64,000 nucleotides of DNA, from the NCBI RefSeq assembly GCF_013426205.1, contig NC_089427.1, forward strand, positions 2,728,001 to 2,792,000, read 5' to 3'. This document shows, one piece after another, positions 35,480 to 46,612 of this stretch. Each line of letters starts with the position of its first letter. Position 1 is the stretch's first letter. Source of the DNA: Metarhizium brunneum (lineage: Eukaryota; Ascomycota; Sordariomycetes; Hypocreales; Clavicipitaceae). The notes below the pieces were generated by a model. It ran no database searches. It had not been told where the DNA came from and saw only the letters and a list, made by a program, of their open reading frames with translations. The position numbers and the translations under genes are program-made.

Positions 35480-36695
35480 TTATTCCTCTGAAATCAGTAC
35501 GGTGCTCTCGCTTGGTTCGGAATGCTGGCCATCAACGGGTTGATACAGAGCACCAACATCCTGCACCACTTGCCTCCCTGACCAGTTCTTCATGCTTCCC
35601 TGGGCCTTGGATCTCACACGGATGCCATGCCAGTCGGGCAGCGCTCGGAGCCATGACAGCATCGAGGCGGCCTCGGGCAGGACGACCGTTCCACTGCGTC
35701 CGGTGAGGACCTGTTTGACGACAGCCTCGGCAATAGAGTCGGGATGCAACATGGGAGCGACGAATGAGTTGCCCTGGTTAAAGCCTGCAAAAAGGGCGGT
35801 TTGAGTGTGTCCAGGGTGGACCGTAATAGTTCGAACCCTGGGAGCATTGTAGCGAAACTTGAGTTCTCCAGAGAGGCCCTCGTGGAAAGCCAAGGCGGCA
35901 GCCTTTGAAGCACCGTAGTCGACCATGTCGGGAAGACCAGCCCATGCAGCGATCGATGATACGGTGACAATTATGCCGTGATTTTGAGAAATCATGTTAG
36001 GCAAGAATGCCTTGGTGACCCAGTAGTGACATAGAGTGTTGACATCAAAGGTGAATCGGACATCTGCTGGCTCAGAGTCCATAATAGTCTTGCCTCTGGC
36101 GACGCCGGCGTTGTGGATAAGAACAGAAGGATGGCCGACCTCAGCTCGAATCCGGTCTGCCGCCGCAATGACGGCATCGGGCGATCTAAGGTCGCATTGA
36201 TAGTAGTGTACCCTCGAATCTATTCGTATAACTAGTTAGCCCATGGACTCCTCTTTGGACAGAAAAACAGAAAACGCGGAGTACTGCCGGGGCAAACGCA
36301 CTGGTCTTCATGGTCATGGGCTGAACATCGAGTACAACAACGGTGATGCCCTTCTCGGCAAAGTATCGCACCATGCTTGCGCCAATGCCAGCAGCACCGC
36401 CAGTAACAAGTACAATTTCCCTCGACCAGACATATTTGTCGTCGACCCAATTGTTGCGCAGTTTGTCTGAATACCAAGCACTCAGGCGTCGCAAGACGGC
36501 AAAGTAGAATAGAACTCTAAGGCGCCGGGCGGCCTTGGGGTGCAAGATGGCCCAGTCTTGGCCTTTTTTGGAGAATCTCGCAAGCAAGACGAGGGGGAGG
36601 AGAAGGGCTGGGTTCCCGGCGGTTCTGCGGAAGAGCTTGAGGACAACATCAAGGCAAAAGCCCTCGCGGGGTAGGAATCCCTGATGCATCGGCAT
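35480..36695 (-). CDS. Short-chain dehydrogenase/reductase, membrane-associated (RDH10/DHRS3-like)
   Basis: NAD(P)-dependent oxidoreductase. Exons on the minus strand are 36302-36695 and 35480-36219 (377 aa from this start). An N-terminal hydrophobic region (NPALLLPLVLLARF) suggests membrane association. The Rossmann motif is VLVTGGAAGIGASMVRYFAE, then VLDVQPMTMKTNSRVHYYQC, NAG (LIHNAGVARG), the catalytic Ser in TVSSIAAWAG and YxxxK (VDYGASKAAALAFHEG). PGHTQTALFAGF follows. The ATG at 36695 (MPMHQGFLPREGF) resembles family N-termini; an ATG at 36743 would add 16 residues. Lipid, retinoid-like or other hydrophobic substrates are typical of this SDR branch, but the substrate here is unknown. 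Confidence 0.92.
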
Positions 36696-37735
36696 GGTGT
36701 GAATGTGGGAATCTACGGTTTTGAGCACAGAACTGAGCCTCAAACAATATCAAGTTGAGTTGTATAGACGGCCGCGAATTCGGTTGGGCGTGAAAACGGG
36801 TTTCCTAGACGCAAAAGGGCTATTAGAGGAGACAAATGGCGAGAAGATGGACCTGGTATAAGATGAAAGTAGAAGAGTGCAGTCAAAGCCGGTATGAAAT
36901 TAATATACTCGGGTTAAGTTGAACAACCGGCTGCCTCAAACGACCACAACTCCTGAGCCTCAACATGTCCAGCGCAAAGAGCTAGCTAGAGCCGAGGTCC
37001 TTGCCGTTTCTGGCGAGGGCGTGCGTGCGGGGAAGGAACCGTGGCAGCTGTCATAAGCTGGCGGCACTATGGAGTGTTATTATGGTGAAGCACCTGCGAC
37101 TGCCGAGCTGGGGGCACGTGCATGCAAACTCTAGGATATTTGAAGACCAAGAGCTGAGACCTCTTTGACCTGCGCCTTTGTTTCCGGGGCATAGCCGAAC
37201 GGACGCACACGGCCTCACAAGACAGCTTATAAGAGTGACGAAACACTCGAAATAAACTCAAAGTGACACTTTCAAACTCACCGTCATCTTCGACATCTGA
37301 CAACTCTACCGGAAACGGGCGGCAAGCGACGGCAGGTTCTTACGGCACAAGGCCCCAGCTGTCGGGTCTTGGCCACGCGCCGCTTAAATGCCCTTCCACG
37401 GGCCCCAACGGTTGCCTCCGTCCGACATTTGAGCACTGGCTTGCGGAGCTCCAAGCTTCCAAGCTCCAGACCCACTTTGGCCATCTCCGACCAATGCTCA
37501 AAATGCAGTCACTCGGCCAAGGTTGATGGCTCCCTAACTTACATTGGCTTCACCTTCAACCACGGTTCTCCTTTTCTCTCACCACACAGCTATTCGAGGC
37601 GAAATAAAAAGAAAACAAAGCCATATGTTGTGACATTTGGCTCATTTCTGGAGCCCCATTTAATTGCATCGCACGCCCTCTTCCCCCTCTGCCGTCGTCA
37701 ACTATCAGCAACAGCTCTGTGAGCTGGTACTCAGC
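36696..37735. other. Intergenic, divergent promoter region
   Basis: About 1 kb between the start of the short-chain dehydrogenase and that of the pseudouridine enzyme. Short frames only; no recognisable element. Confidence 0.5.
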
Positions 37736-40316
37736 ATGGCAAGCACTCTAATGCGGGCGATTCGGCCCACGCCGACCCCGTGCAAACGTGGACTGCATCA
37801 TGCGAGCCGTTTCCATTTGTCAAAATTTGTCTGCTTCCAGTTTACGCGTTCCTGGGGACGCAATGGCGCGTCGGAGTCTGGCGGTTGCCGAGGCTTTGCG
37901 AGCAATAATTCATCCAAGGGTTCGCCGGTCCTGGGAGATTGGCTGTGCGTCTCTGACGAAGTTGCCGACGCTGTGGCCAAGAATAAGCCTCTGGTAGCTC
38001 TGGAATCAACCATTTACACGCATGGCGCACTGTCAAAGGACCTTCCCTTGGAACATGAGGACCTTGTTCGGAGTCTTGGCGGTATACCAGCAATCATTGC
38101 CATAGTGGATGGGGTGCCGACCGTAGGTGTGTCGGGCAAGGAGATGATGCGCATCGTTGAGAGAGGAAATGCCGCCAAAGTTTCACGCCGGGATATTTCA
38201 TATCTCGTCGGCATGGTGAGTGATGCACCATCATACGTGGTCGTGACCGTTTACTGACAGGTTGTGCAGGGTATTGCTGGTCGCAGAATGCATGGTGGAA
38301 CGACCATCTCAGGGACCATGTTGCTCGCAAGACTAGCTGGTATCAGGGTCTTCGGTACCGGCGGCCTTGGTGGTGTTCACAGAGGGGGTCAAAATTCAAT
38401 GGATATTTCTGCAGACCTCACCGAGTTAGGACGTACACGCGTGGCTGTCATTAGCAGCGGCTGCAAGGGGTTTCTGGATATTCCCCGAACATTGGAATAC
38501 CTAGAGACACAGGGCTGTGCTGTTTCAACATTTGCCGACGGCCGAGAAGGAAAAATAGACTTCCCGGCTTTCTGGGCCAGAGACAGCGGCGCCAAGAGCC
38601 CGTCGGTCGTCAACACGGAGAAGGAAGCAGCATCCATGATACTGGCACAGGAACGGCTTGGAATCGAGTCAGGCCTCCTGTTTGCCAATCCAATTCCCGA
38701 GAAATTTGCCGTGCCCTCAGACGAAATGCACGCGGCCATCGAGCAGGCGGTGTCGGAAGCCAATGAGAAAGGCTTTACTGGGAGTGCCAACACGCCATAT
38801 ATCCTGCAAAGACTCCGGGAGTTGTGTGGGGAGAGGGTTGTTTCGGCAAACAAGAATTTGGCCACCGCAAATATTACACGAGCCACTAATATTTCTGTTG
38901 AGTTGTCGCGGTTGCTGGCGAACGAGCCTCGGCCGGCGACAAGTTCGTAAGTGGAATCGTGGTTGCAACGTGAAAGACGTTTAAGTCTAATTGTAGATAG
39001 CAAAAATGCATTCATGCCCCCACACAGCCCAGTCTTTCTTAAAGCGCAAGATGCAACCAACAGCAAGACTGACGTCCTCGTTGCTGGGGGCGTGGCTGTT
39101 GACCTAAGCTGTGATTTCACCGGTTCCAAATCTGGAGATGCCTCACCGCAGGCGCATACTTCTAATCCCGCCTCCATTACTCAGTCAATTGGTGGCGTTG
39201 GCCACAACGTAGCTTTGGCTGCGCATTTGGCGAGTAGCAAGACGAAGGTAGGCTTCTGTAGCATGGTCGCTGACGATATGTAAGTCCGGCCCTCATGCTG
39301 TCACTCCGAAATAATCAGTTCTGACCGCGTTGTATAGAGCTGGCTCAACTGTTATTTCTTCTCTACATCAATCTGGACTGGACACTGCACATGTCAAGAT
39401 GCTTCAAAGCACAGAACACGCTGGCAGCAGAACCGCTCAATATGTCGCCATCAACGATGCAAACCGAAATCTTGTCATGGCAATGGCTGATATGGGCATT
39501 TTCACTCAATACTCTTTCCCCGAGGAATGGCGGTCAACAGTGAAGGTAACTTCACCGAGATGGCTGGTAGTTGACGGTAACTGGAGTGCCAGCAGCATTA
39601 GAGAATGGGTTAGCATAGGCAAAGACCACAACGCGAAAGTTGCATTCGAGCCAGTGTCCGTTGCCAAATCAAAGAGCCTATTCACAAACCAGCGCGGCAT
39701 TCCCAAGCTTGACATCTTTCCCCATGCCAGCGTCGACATGGCGTCTCCAAACACGTATGAGCTAGCAGGCATGTACGAAGTCGCAAAAGAGAACGGCTAC
39801 CTGGACTCCCAAGATTGGTTCAGGGTTATAGACGCTTTTGGAATGACGGGAGCCAGAGACCGCTTCGTAAGGCTCACATCCGCAGACTTGACGGACACGG
39901 GAGTGCCGGTGCAATGCGTCAATCTGCTGCCTTATATACCCACTTTACTGACAAAACTTGGGCCGAATGGCGTCTTATTGACAAGCATTCTCGGTCGAGA
40001 TGACCCGCGTCTTCGGGATAGAGATGCAGAAGAGTACATACTGGCAAGGGCGTCACCGAACCACCCTACCGTGGGCGGAATTTACATGCGGCTATTCCCA
40101 CCAGCAGAAAAAGTTGAGAGCATTGTATCAGTCAATGGTGCTGGAGATACGTTTTTGGGCGTTCTTGTTTCTGGATTGGCGCAGGGTGGGAGTGTTGAGA
40201 AGTTGATTGATGTGGCTCAGAAGGGAGCTGTAATGACATTGAAGTGTACGCAGTCTGTCAGTCCAAAATTAAGGACATTGGAGGATATACTCACGAAGAC
40301 CGTTTCTTTTAGATGA
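37736..40316 (+). CDS. Pseudouridine-5'-phosphate glycosidase / pseudouridine kinase fusion
   Basis: Bifunctional pseudouridine-degrading enzyme: a PfkB-family kinase makes pseudouridine 5'-phosphate and the glycosidase splits it into uracil and ribose 5-phosphate. Exons are 37736-38215, 38270-38946, 39001-39279 and 39338-40316 (804 aa). Residues 1-45 are basic (MASTLMRAIRPTPTPCKRG), suggesting a mitochondrial presequence. The PsuG/IndA domain (about 65-385) has LVALESTIYTHG, GVPTVGVSG, HGGTTISGTMLLARLAGI, FGTGGLGGVHRG and GFTGSANTPYIL. The PfkB domain (about 405-800) has DVLVAGGVAVDL, SIGGVGHNVALAAHL and the catalytic VNGAGDTFLG. In bacteria the two activities are separate proteins; fusion is known in eukaryotes. 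Specificity is inferred from architecture. Confidence 0.93.
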
Positions 40317-40723
40317 TTATTTAATTGGACAATAAAATCAACATTCAACTTTTTCCCATTTCTGGTGTTACTGTGTTGGGCTCACATCATGGATTGCTGT
40401 GGCCCAAGTTGCTTCCACAAAAATTTCCAACATGTATTACTGTTTATGTATAAAAATATAGTCTGAGGAGCAGTCATGAAATACTCCTAAAAGGCCCTCA
40501 CTCCCCTCTTGTTTTGGAAGCATTCTCACACTCAGGGACGATGATACAATCAGCCTTGCGACTTTACCGAGCTCCTATTGGTGAATGGGTTTCTCGGCCC
40601 ATAAATATGAGGGGTCCGTCTGCAAGGCTGACATTGGCATCCAAAAAAAAAATTCCACCACCTCGAAATCTTGCCAGCGCTGATAACCACCTTTTCGCCC
40701 GCCGCCCATTTATCATTGTAAAA
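40317..40723. other. Intergenic, UTP18 promoter
   Basis: 407 bp between same-strand genes, AT-rich, with TATAAAAATATA near 40449. The UTP18 frame is open back to 40514 but the upstream part contains a nine-A run and no family likeness. Confidence 0.5.
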
Positions 40724-42475
40724 ATGGCGAACAAACTGGATAATTGGGATTTCGACCAAGAGAGTTCCGAAAGCGAGCTCTCTTCAGACGCTGAGACTGG
40801 TAATCCGCCCGATGCCAACAAAAGAGCTGGTATTTTCGAAAAGGACTCCGACGAGGAGGAGCTCGAGCGATTGGTTCTTGGAAACAAGGCTGGGTTTAAA
40901 GAAAACCTTTTCAAACATGGAATTCTTAACGAGGACGATGATGGTAATGGCGACATTGAAATGGGCGATACCGATACTGGCGGCCTAGAAGAAGTAGATG
41001 ATGCCGACTTGTTCGTCCTGGATACCGGCGCAGGGAGGGCGTCAGTGCCGTTGGCAAATGCCCCAAAGGTCGAAGAGGGCGATAGACCGGCGTGGGAGGA
41101 TAGCGATGACGACCGATTAGTTATTTCCTTGGCTGGTGCGAACAGGCTGCGGAAATTGCGAATGACTGAGGCGGATGATCTCGTCACTGGTTCGGAATAC
41201 TCGAGGCGGCTACGCCAACAATTCCTGCGATTAAACCCTGCACCGGCCTGGGCCAAACAGAACGCCGGACGGCCGGCGTCCAAGAGACGGCGACGCTCAT
41301 CAGCAGCGTCAAATTCGACCAGCGACTCTGACGGAGACTCAGACTCGGAGTCGTCCGCGCAGCCCTTGGAGGAGTTCCTGCGAGACGTCAGACAGCTAGC
41401 CGGACTGGGGGCCTCCAAGAAGCGCAGGCTGCGGCCAGAAGTTCTCGACATCCAGAGGACAAGAGACATTTCGGACAAGCACAGGGCTCCAGTCGAGTGT
41501 CTCTCCTTCCACCCCGAATACCCCGTCCTGCTGTCCGCCAGCAGAGCATCAATCTTATACCTGCACCACATCGCGCCCGATGCCCAGCCGACGCCAAACC
41601 CGCAGCTCACATCTGTCCAGGTTAAGCAAGTGGACGTGCGAAGAGCGGAATTCCTGTACCCGCAAGGCGACAAGATCTTCTTTGGTGGCCGTAGAAGGTA
41701 CTTTCACCAGTGGGACCTGCCGTCCGGTATTGTGCAGAAGACGACGCAAATCACCGGACATGGCTTGGAGCACAAGACCATGGAGAAGTTCAAGCTGAGC
41801 CCTTGCGGGCGATACATGGCCATTGTCGCATCGACAAAAAAGGGCGGTGGCGTGATCAATGTCCTCAGCGTAGCTTCCATGCAGTGGATTGCCGCCGCCA
41901 GACTATCCAGCCGACACGGTATTGCTGATTTCGCGTGGTGGAGTACCGGGGGCGGCATGACGATTCTCGGTCGAGACGGCCAAGTTGGCGAATACAACAT
42001 GGAGTCGAGGACCTTTGTCGGTATATGGCACGACGACGGCTGCATCGGCGGCATCGTCATCAGTCTCGGTGGGCACGGCGGACCCCCAGCCCTCGGGGAG
42101 GACCGCTGGGTGGCCGTCGGGTCGAACAGCGGTATCGCGAATATTTACGACAGAAGCGTGCTGATAGCTTCGCAAGGGGACGACGAGCTCGTCGTCAAGG
42201 AACGGCCCACGCCGACCAGAACCTTTGAGCAGCTCATCACGCCCATCACCGTTTTGGCATTCTCGCCGGACGGCCAGCTGCTCGCGTTTGGTAGTCGGGA
42301 GAAGAAGGACGCCCTGAGGCTGGTGCACCTTCCTAGCTGCACTGTATATCGAAATTGGCCGACGGAGCAGACGCCGCTGGGTAGAATCACTTGTGTGGCG
42401 TTTGGGAGGGAGAGCGACGTGTTAGCTGTGGGTAATGACTCTGGGAAAATTAGATTATGGCACATTCGGAGTTAG
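40724..42475 (+). CDS. UTP18: U3 snoRNP WD-repeat protein UTP18
   Basis: Component of the small-subunit processome, needed for 18S pre-rRNA processing in the nucleolus. Intronless, 583 aa. The N-terminal third is acidic and charged (SSESELSSDAE, FEKDSDEEELERLVLGN, HGILNEDDDGNGDIEMGD). The N-terminal block AWEDSDDDRLVISLAGANRL, the basic patch ASKRRRRSS and LDIQRTRDIS then lead into a WD40 propeller from about residue 245. Examples are PVECLSFHPEYPVLLSAS, YFHQWDLPSG, LSPCGRYMAIV, VLAFSPDGQLLAFGSR and VLAVGNDSGKIRLWHI. The ATG at 40724 has good context (GTAAAAATGGCG) and begins MANKLDNWDF. Confidence 0.96.
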   Translation: MANKLDNWDFDQESSESELSSDAETGNPPDANKRAGIFEKDSDEEELERLVLGNKAGFKENLFKHGILNEDDDGNGDIEMGDTDTGGLEEVDDADLFVLDTGAGRASVPLANAPKVEEGDRPAWEDSDDDRLVISLAGANRLRKLRMTEADDLVTGSEYSRRLRQQFLRLNPAPAWAKQNAGRPASKRRRRSSAASNSTSDSDGDSDSESSAQPLEEFLRDVRQLAGLGASKKRRLRPEVLDIQRTRDISDKHRAPVECLSFHPEYPVLLSASRASILYLHHIAPDAQPTPNPQLTSVQVKQVDVRRAEFLYPQGDKIFFGGRRRYFHQWDLPSGIVQKTTQITGHGLEHKTMEKFKLSPCGRYMAIVASTKKGGGVINVLSVASMQWIAAARLSSRHGIADFAWWSTGGGMTILGRDGQVGEYNMESRTFVGIWHDDGCIGGIVISLGGHGGPPALGEDRWVAVGSNSGIANIYDRSVLIASQGDDELVVKERPTPTRTFEQLITPITVLAFSPDGQLLAFGSREKKDALRLVHLPSCTVYRNWPTEQTPLGRITCVAFGRESDVLAVGNDSGKIRLWHIRS

Positions 42476-42827
42476 GGCTGAATTGCATGAGGGCATTTGT
42501 ATTTATGCGTCGTTGAGATATCTGGCTTCCCGGCCATCTATCACGTTTTCATGCCGTATCCTAAACTCGTCAAAAGGCCCGTTTGTCGTCCATGAGAATC
42601 GGTCTCCGTGCCGTCTTTCGCTGGCTGTCTATTTGCTAGCATCCCTTGTATGCGGCAGCATGCCCCCCTCATCTTGGGCCTGATTTGGCTGTGCCGCTTG
42701 CCCCTGAAGCAAGCAATACCTCCCGTTCTTTCGCAAAGTAGCTTCTTCCAAACTAGCCTAGACTGGATTTCGAGCACCTCTTCTTGGGTCAAGTTTTGTC
42801 CCTGCGCCTTCCATTGCTCTTCGTCTC
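42476..42827. other. Convergent intergenic spacer
   Basis: 352 bp between the ends of UTP18 and SLD5. It presumably carries both 3' untranslated regions. No other feature is seen. Confidence 0.5.
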
Positions 42828-43646
42828 TCACACAAGCTCCGCGTCCCCGTCCTGCACCAACGCCCTCGCGCTGGACCACCTCAGAATCAAGACATCACCC
42901 TCCTCCGCCGGCAGCGTGACGTCGGCATCCGTCCCGCTCCCGTGAACGTCGGCGCTCCTCAGCATGCGGATGAAGACGGCCGTGTCCAGATCCGGCGCAT
43001 CAATCATGCTGATATTCCCCGCTGTGTCGTTCAAGTTCTGCAGCTGCTGTGGGAAACTGCCTAGAAAAGAAGACAGGTAGTGATTGTGCAGGAGGGCCTG
43101 GTGTCTCGTTGCGTAGGCCAGTTCCGTGGGGGATAGCCTGTCCCGGAGCTCTTGGGTAGAGAGGTAATGGAGGGTGTGCTTGTCAATCTATCATGTCGAA
43201 GGGTTAGCACGGCGTGTCCCTGACTGGTTCCAGGGAGGTGGCGAGTACCTTGGAGACTCGTACTCGCAGGTAACTTCTGACGAGGAATTTCCACCGCTCC
43301 AGCTCTGTTTGCAGTACAATGAGGGAAAAATTGGCCTTTGGGTCCATGTCGCCCGTCATGTCTTCGACCTTTTCAATCTGCGCCTTGATGCGGCCGTTGA
43401 CTCGTTCGAAGAGCCCGTCGGACGGCCAGCTGCTCTCTCCCTCCGTGTTAGGGGAGTACGATATCCAGACCAGTGTATGGGGGAGGCGTTTGCGCGACAC
43501 CTTTGCCGCTGTTGGACTTACTCTAACAGCTCGGGCGCTGAGCGCTCTGCTACCCATCGACGCGTCAGGGCTTGTAGATCGCGTGTGCCGGAGGGGATGG
43601 AGTCGGTGGCGGGGTCGACTTCACGCAGGATGTCGTCGATATCCAT
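42828..43646 (-). CDS. SLD5: GINS complex subunit Sld5
   Basis: Subunit of the four-protein GINS complex which, with Cdc45 and Mcm2-7, forms the replicative helicase. Exons on the minus strand are 43522-43646, 43249-43429 and 42828-43187 (221 aa, usual length). The start is [16 protein letters not shown]. The helical A domain contains [40 protein letters not shown] and [20 protein letters not shown]. Then come [20 protein letters not shown] and the C-terminal B domain ending [19 protein letters not shown]. Splice acceptors were chosen to restore LLDWPSDG and [13 protein letters not shown]. It shares a 632-bp divergent promoter region with the FMN oxidase gene. Confidence 0.95.
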
Positions 43647-44278
43647 GGTTGCTATAAGACTTGGGAGAGTTTAAGGGACATGTGGTCTGGGGGGTTTCTT
43701 CTTTCTTTTCGTCTTCTTTTCCCTTTAGAAACGAGTCGAGGTTGATGTGGTGTAGTTGAGCAATGCCGCCTTTTTCGATGGTGGGGGTGAATTGGAGTTC
43801 GTGGCGCGTGGAGGGGCAGGCAGTGGACGGGTTTGGCGGCGGATTGGTGGATGCTGGTTGGAGCTCTAAGTGGCTGCATGTGGTCTTTAGGAGCTGGAGA
43901 CGAGAGTATTTGGAGCGGAAAGATGGTTTATACATGCGTAGTTTTTACGCTGCTGTTTCGATTCTTGATGCGAATCCAACTTGCCTCTCTGGGTTGTCCA
44001 ATTCGCCTGTGATTCGACCGTGCTGCCATGTGGGGGAAGAACCAACATTGAAATGGCCCATGCAAGTGGACAGGGACGGAGTAGCTGCAATTAATACCCC
44101 GGATTTGGCCCCTTCAAAGTCCGTTTGAGCCGAGGCTTACAACAGCTCAGCCTTGGATATAAACCCGTTTCGCATCTCACGCCTACCCATGGGGCCATGG
44201 CACTCTGACATGCCGTGCAGCAAAAGCACACTCATCCCGCCAATATAGGTGCAAAAGCCCAAGCCCAGGACCGCCAAA
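43647..44278. other. Divergent promoter region (SLD5 / FMN oxidase)
   Basis: 632 bp between outward-facing genes. A TATA-like box at 44158-44163 faces the FMN oxidase gene. The SLD5-proximal part is CT-rich on the coding strand. No gene is seen. Confidence 0.55.
44158..44163 (+). promoter_or_regulatory. TATA-like box
   Basis: TATAAA in TTGGATATAAACCCG, about 120 bp before the ATG at 44279. Match only, but spacing fits a fungal promoter. Confidence 0.45.
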
Positions 44279-45628
44279 ATGTCTGGAAGCGACGACGATG
44301 AGCGGGTTCCCTACGCTCAGTACCTCAGGTCCATCCTCGAGAAGGGCCTCCTCCTAGGCAGCCCGCCCGTTGTGACCACCAATCCAAACAGCCTTGAGGA
44401 GCAAGCAAAGAAGGTCATGTCCAAGAAGGGATGGGACTATATCAAAGGCGGCGCAGGAGAGAGCTCGACAATGGATGCCGATAGACTGGCGTTTCGGCAG
44501 TGGAAGATTGTGCCGAGGGTCTTGACGCCCACCACGCCCAGGGACTTGAGCACGACTCTGTTTGGAGAGAAATACGGTACGCCAACTGACCGGTTCGCCC
44601 GTTCTACGAATCCAGTGGTTCCAATTTCCGCCCTGTGAACAATTGTAGCCAGGCACAGCGCCACAGGCCATGCTGACCGACTTGCTACAGACACGCCCGT
44701 TCTCATGGCCCCCATAGGCGTTCAGTCGTGGTATCACGATGACAAAGAAGTCGGAACCGCAACCGCCTGCGCCAACCTCCGCGTCCCTTTTACCCTCAGC
44801 ACGGCGGCCTCCACAAACATTGAGGAGCTCGTGGAGAAGGTGCCTCGGGGCCCCAAGTGGTTCCAGCTCTACTGGCCGCTCGACGAAGAAATCACCGCGT
44901 CCATCCTCACGCGTGCCAAGGCCAGCGGCTTCAAGGTCCTCGTCGTCACCCTCGACACCTGGACGCTTGCGTGGCGGCCTTACGACCTGGACCCGGCCTC
45001 CGTCCCGTTCATTGTCGGAGAGGGCGACGACGTGGGCTTCAACGACCCCGTGTTCCGTCGAAAGTTTGCCCAGCGCACGGATGGTGAGACGCCCGAGGAG
45101 AGCAAGGTCCAGGCGGGCATGTACTGGTGCAGCGAGGTCTTTCCCGGCGTCAGCCGCAGCTGGGAGGACCTGAAGATCCTCAGGAGGTACTGGGACGGGC
45201 CGATTGTTTTGAAGGGCGTCCTGAGCGTCGAGGACGCCAGGTTGGCCGTGGAGCATGGCATGGATGGGTTGATTGTCAGCACGCATGGTGGACGACAGCT
45301 GGATGGCGCCGTGGGAACGTTGGATGTCCTTCCAGATATTGCGGATGATGTGGGTGACAAGATTACCGTCATGATTGACTCGGGGATACGGACAGGCGCA
45401 GACGTTCTCAAGGCCGTTGCGCTGGGCGCAAAGGGGGTGTTTCTGGGACGGCCTGTGGTGTATGGGCTGGGTATTGACGGTGCTGCTGGTGCCGAGGCGG
45501 TTATTGCTGGTATTTTGGCGGATTTCGATCTGACTATGGGGTTTTGCGGGGCAAAGACTATCGCGGATATCAAGAGGTCGTTGTTGAAGAAGGTCTCGTA
45601 TCCTGGGGATGTCAAGGCTAATTTGTGA
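44279..45628 (+). CDS. FMN-dependent alpha-hydroxyacid oxidase (lactate 2-monooxygenase-like)
   Basis: TIM-barrel flavoenzyme oxidising an L-2-hydroxy acid such as lactate. Exons are 44279-44576 and 44691-45628 (411 aa). Visible motifs are DYIKGGAGESSTMDADRLAF near the N-terminus, PVLMAPIGVQ, FTLSTAASTNIEE, WFQLYWPLDEE and the active-site block VSTHGGRQLDGA with catalytic His298. VMIDSGIRTGADVLKAVALG and GVFLGRPVVYGLG bind the FMN phosphate. There is no cytochrome b5 domain and no presequence, so it is not flavocytochrome b2. The insert AWRPYDLDPASVPF resembles lactate 2-monooxygenase-type enzymes. The start was set at MSGSDDDER; ten upstream in-frame residues are possible. Exact substrate is unknown. 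Confidence 0.93.
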
Positions 45629-45841
45629 TGTTGTCAGTGATGCATATGTGCTTGTGAGTTTACATGTAAATAGCTAGATGTGTGCCGAGAGTGCAGATTA
45701 TAGTTATTAATCTATTCAACTCATACGCAAGTGTTGATCTGCTAAATATGATGGCTACGCTGCACGTCTGGGCCTGTTTGATACCGCAGCTGTAACCACC
45801 ACATGTTTCCTTGCTGCTGTTGATCCTCCAAAAAAAGCTCT

Positions 45842-46612
45842 TTACTGAACTTTTCTAAGGGGCTTGAGAGCTTCCCGCCGAGCTTGCTCATTGTCATTCA
45901 CCACACCATAGAGCCAGCTCAAGAGGCTAGAGAAGGCCGTCACAAGACCAGCTGAAAACGTAAAGAGCAAAACCCGCTGGCCTGTGGTAAGCAGCTCGAA
46001 CATGGGATAAGGGTACCTTGAAATTTAGTCAGCAACGAATTTCTACAACAAATGCCACGGAGTACTGTCCAATGGCACCTACCATCCGTTTTTGCTAAAG
46101 CATATCTCAACCCAGTACCAGTACGAAAAGGCGAATACGGTGCTCACCGACATCATGCTGTAGCCCGAGATAGTCCATGGCGGACTGAACAGGATCAAGT
46201 CAAGAGTCAAAAGAACAGCAGGCGCCAAGTGGAAGCCAATGTTTACCCAGGTCGATAGCTCAAACCCAGGCGGGACAATTAGAGAAGTGTCGATTGCGCA
46301 TATACCCCAGTACAAGGTGGACACGAGGACTTCGAGGGGAGTAGCGACGATTGATATGAGGTTCTTAAGCTCAAATAATGCCGTACTCCCCGTGACATCA
46401 GCAACAGCAGCCAGCGCAAAGACCGCAAGAGACAGTGTTAGACCAATGATGGTCAGGAATTGAAAGTACCATCCATGCGACTTGGCCAAGGGAGTGTCCC
46501 AGCTGAATAAGAACTGGAACGCCTTACCCAGAGCCGCAACCCCAGCCAGGTGCATGGCCAGGGAGATGGAAGGCGACGGAGATGGGAAACGCTGGAGATG
46601 ATGCCGAGCCAT
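45842..46612 (-). CDS. FAR-17a/AIG1-like integral membrane protein
   Basis: Multi-pass membrane protein. Exons on the minus strand are 46083-46612 and 45842-46016 (234 aa). Six hydrophobic segments are visible, for example WYFQFLTIIGLTLSLAVFA, LISIVATPLEVLVSTLYWG, WVNIGFHLAPAVLLTLDLI and VLLFTFSAGLVTAFSSLLSW. The pattern, with the central His in NIGFHLAP and a conserved Thr (LEVLVSTLYW), fits the FAR-17a/AIG1 (androgen-induced gene 1) family. In animals these are membrane Thr/His hydrolases of fatty-acid esters of hydroxy fatty acids. That activity is only an inference here. Splicing restores KNGWYPYPMFELL. The tail is charged (NDNEQARREALKPLRK). Confidence 0.88.

Noticed and set aside
30367..36695. 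Secondary-metabolite gene cluster
   Set aside because: Only two oxidoreductases lie near each other; no polyketide synthase, peptide synthetase, terpene cyclase or transporter is present anywhere in the window.
44354..45286. Minus-strand frame of about 310 codons opposite the FMN oxidase
   Set aside because: Antisense of a well-supported enzyme gene; it crosses that gene's intron and has no family likeness.
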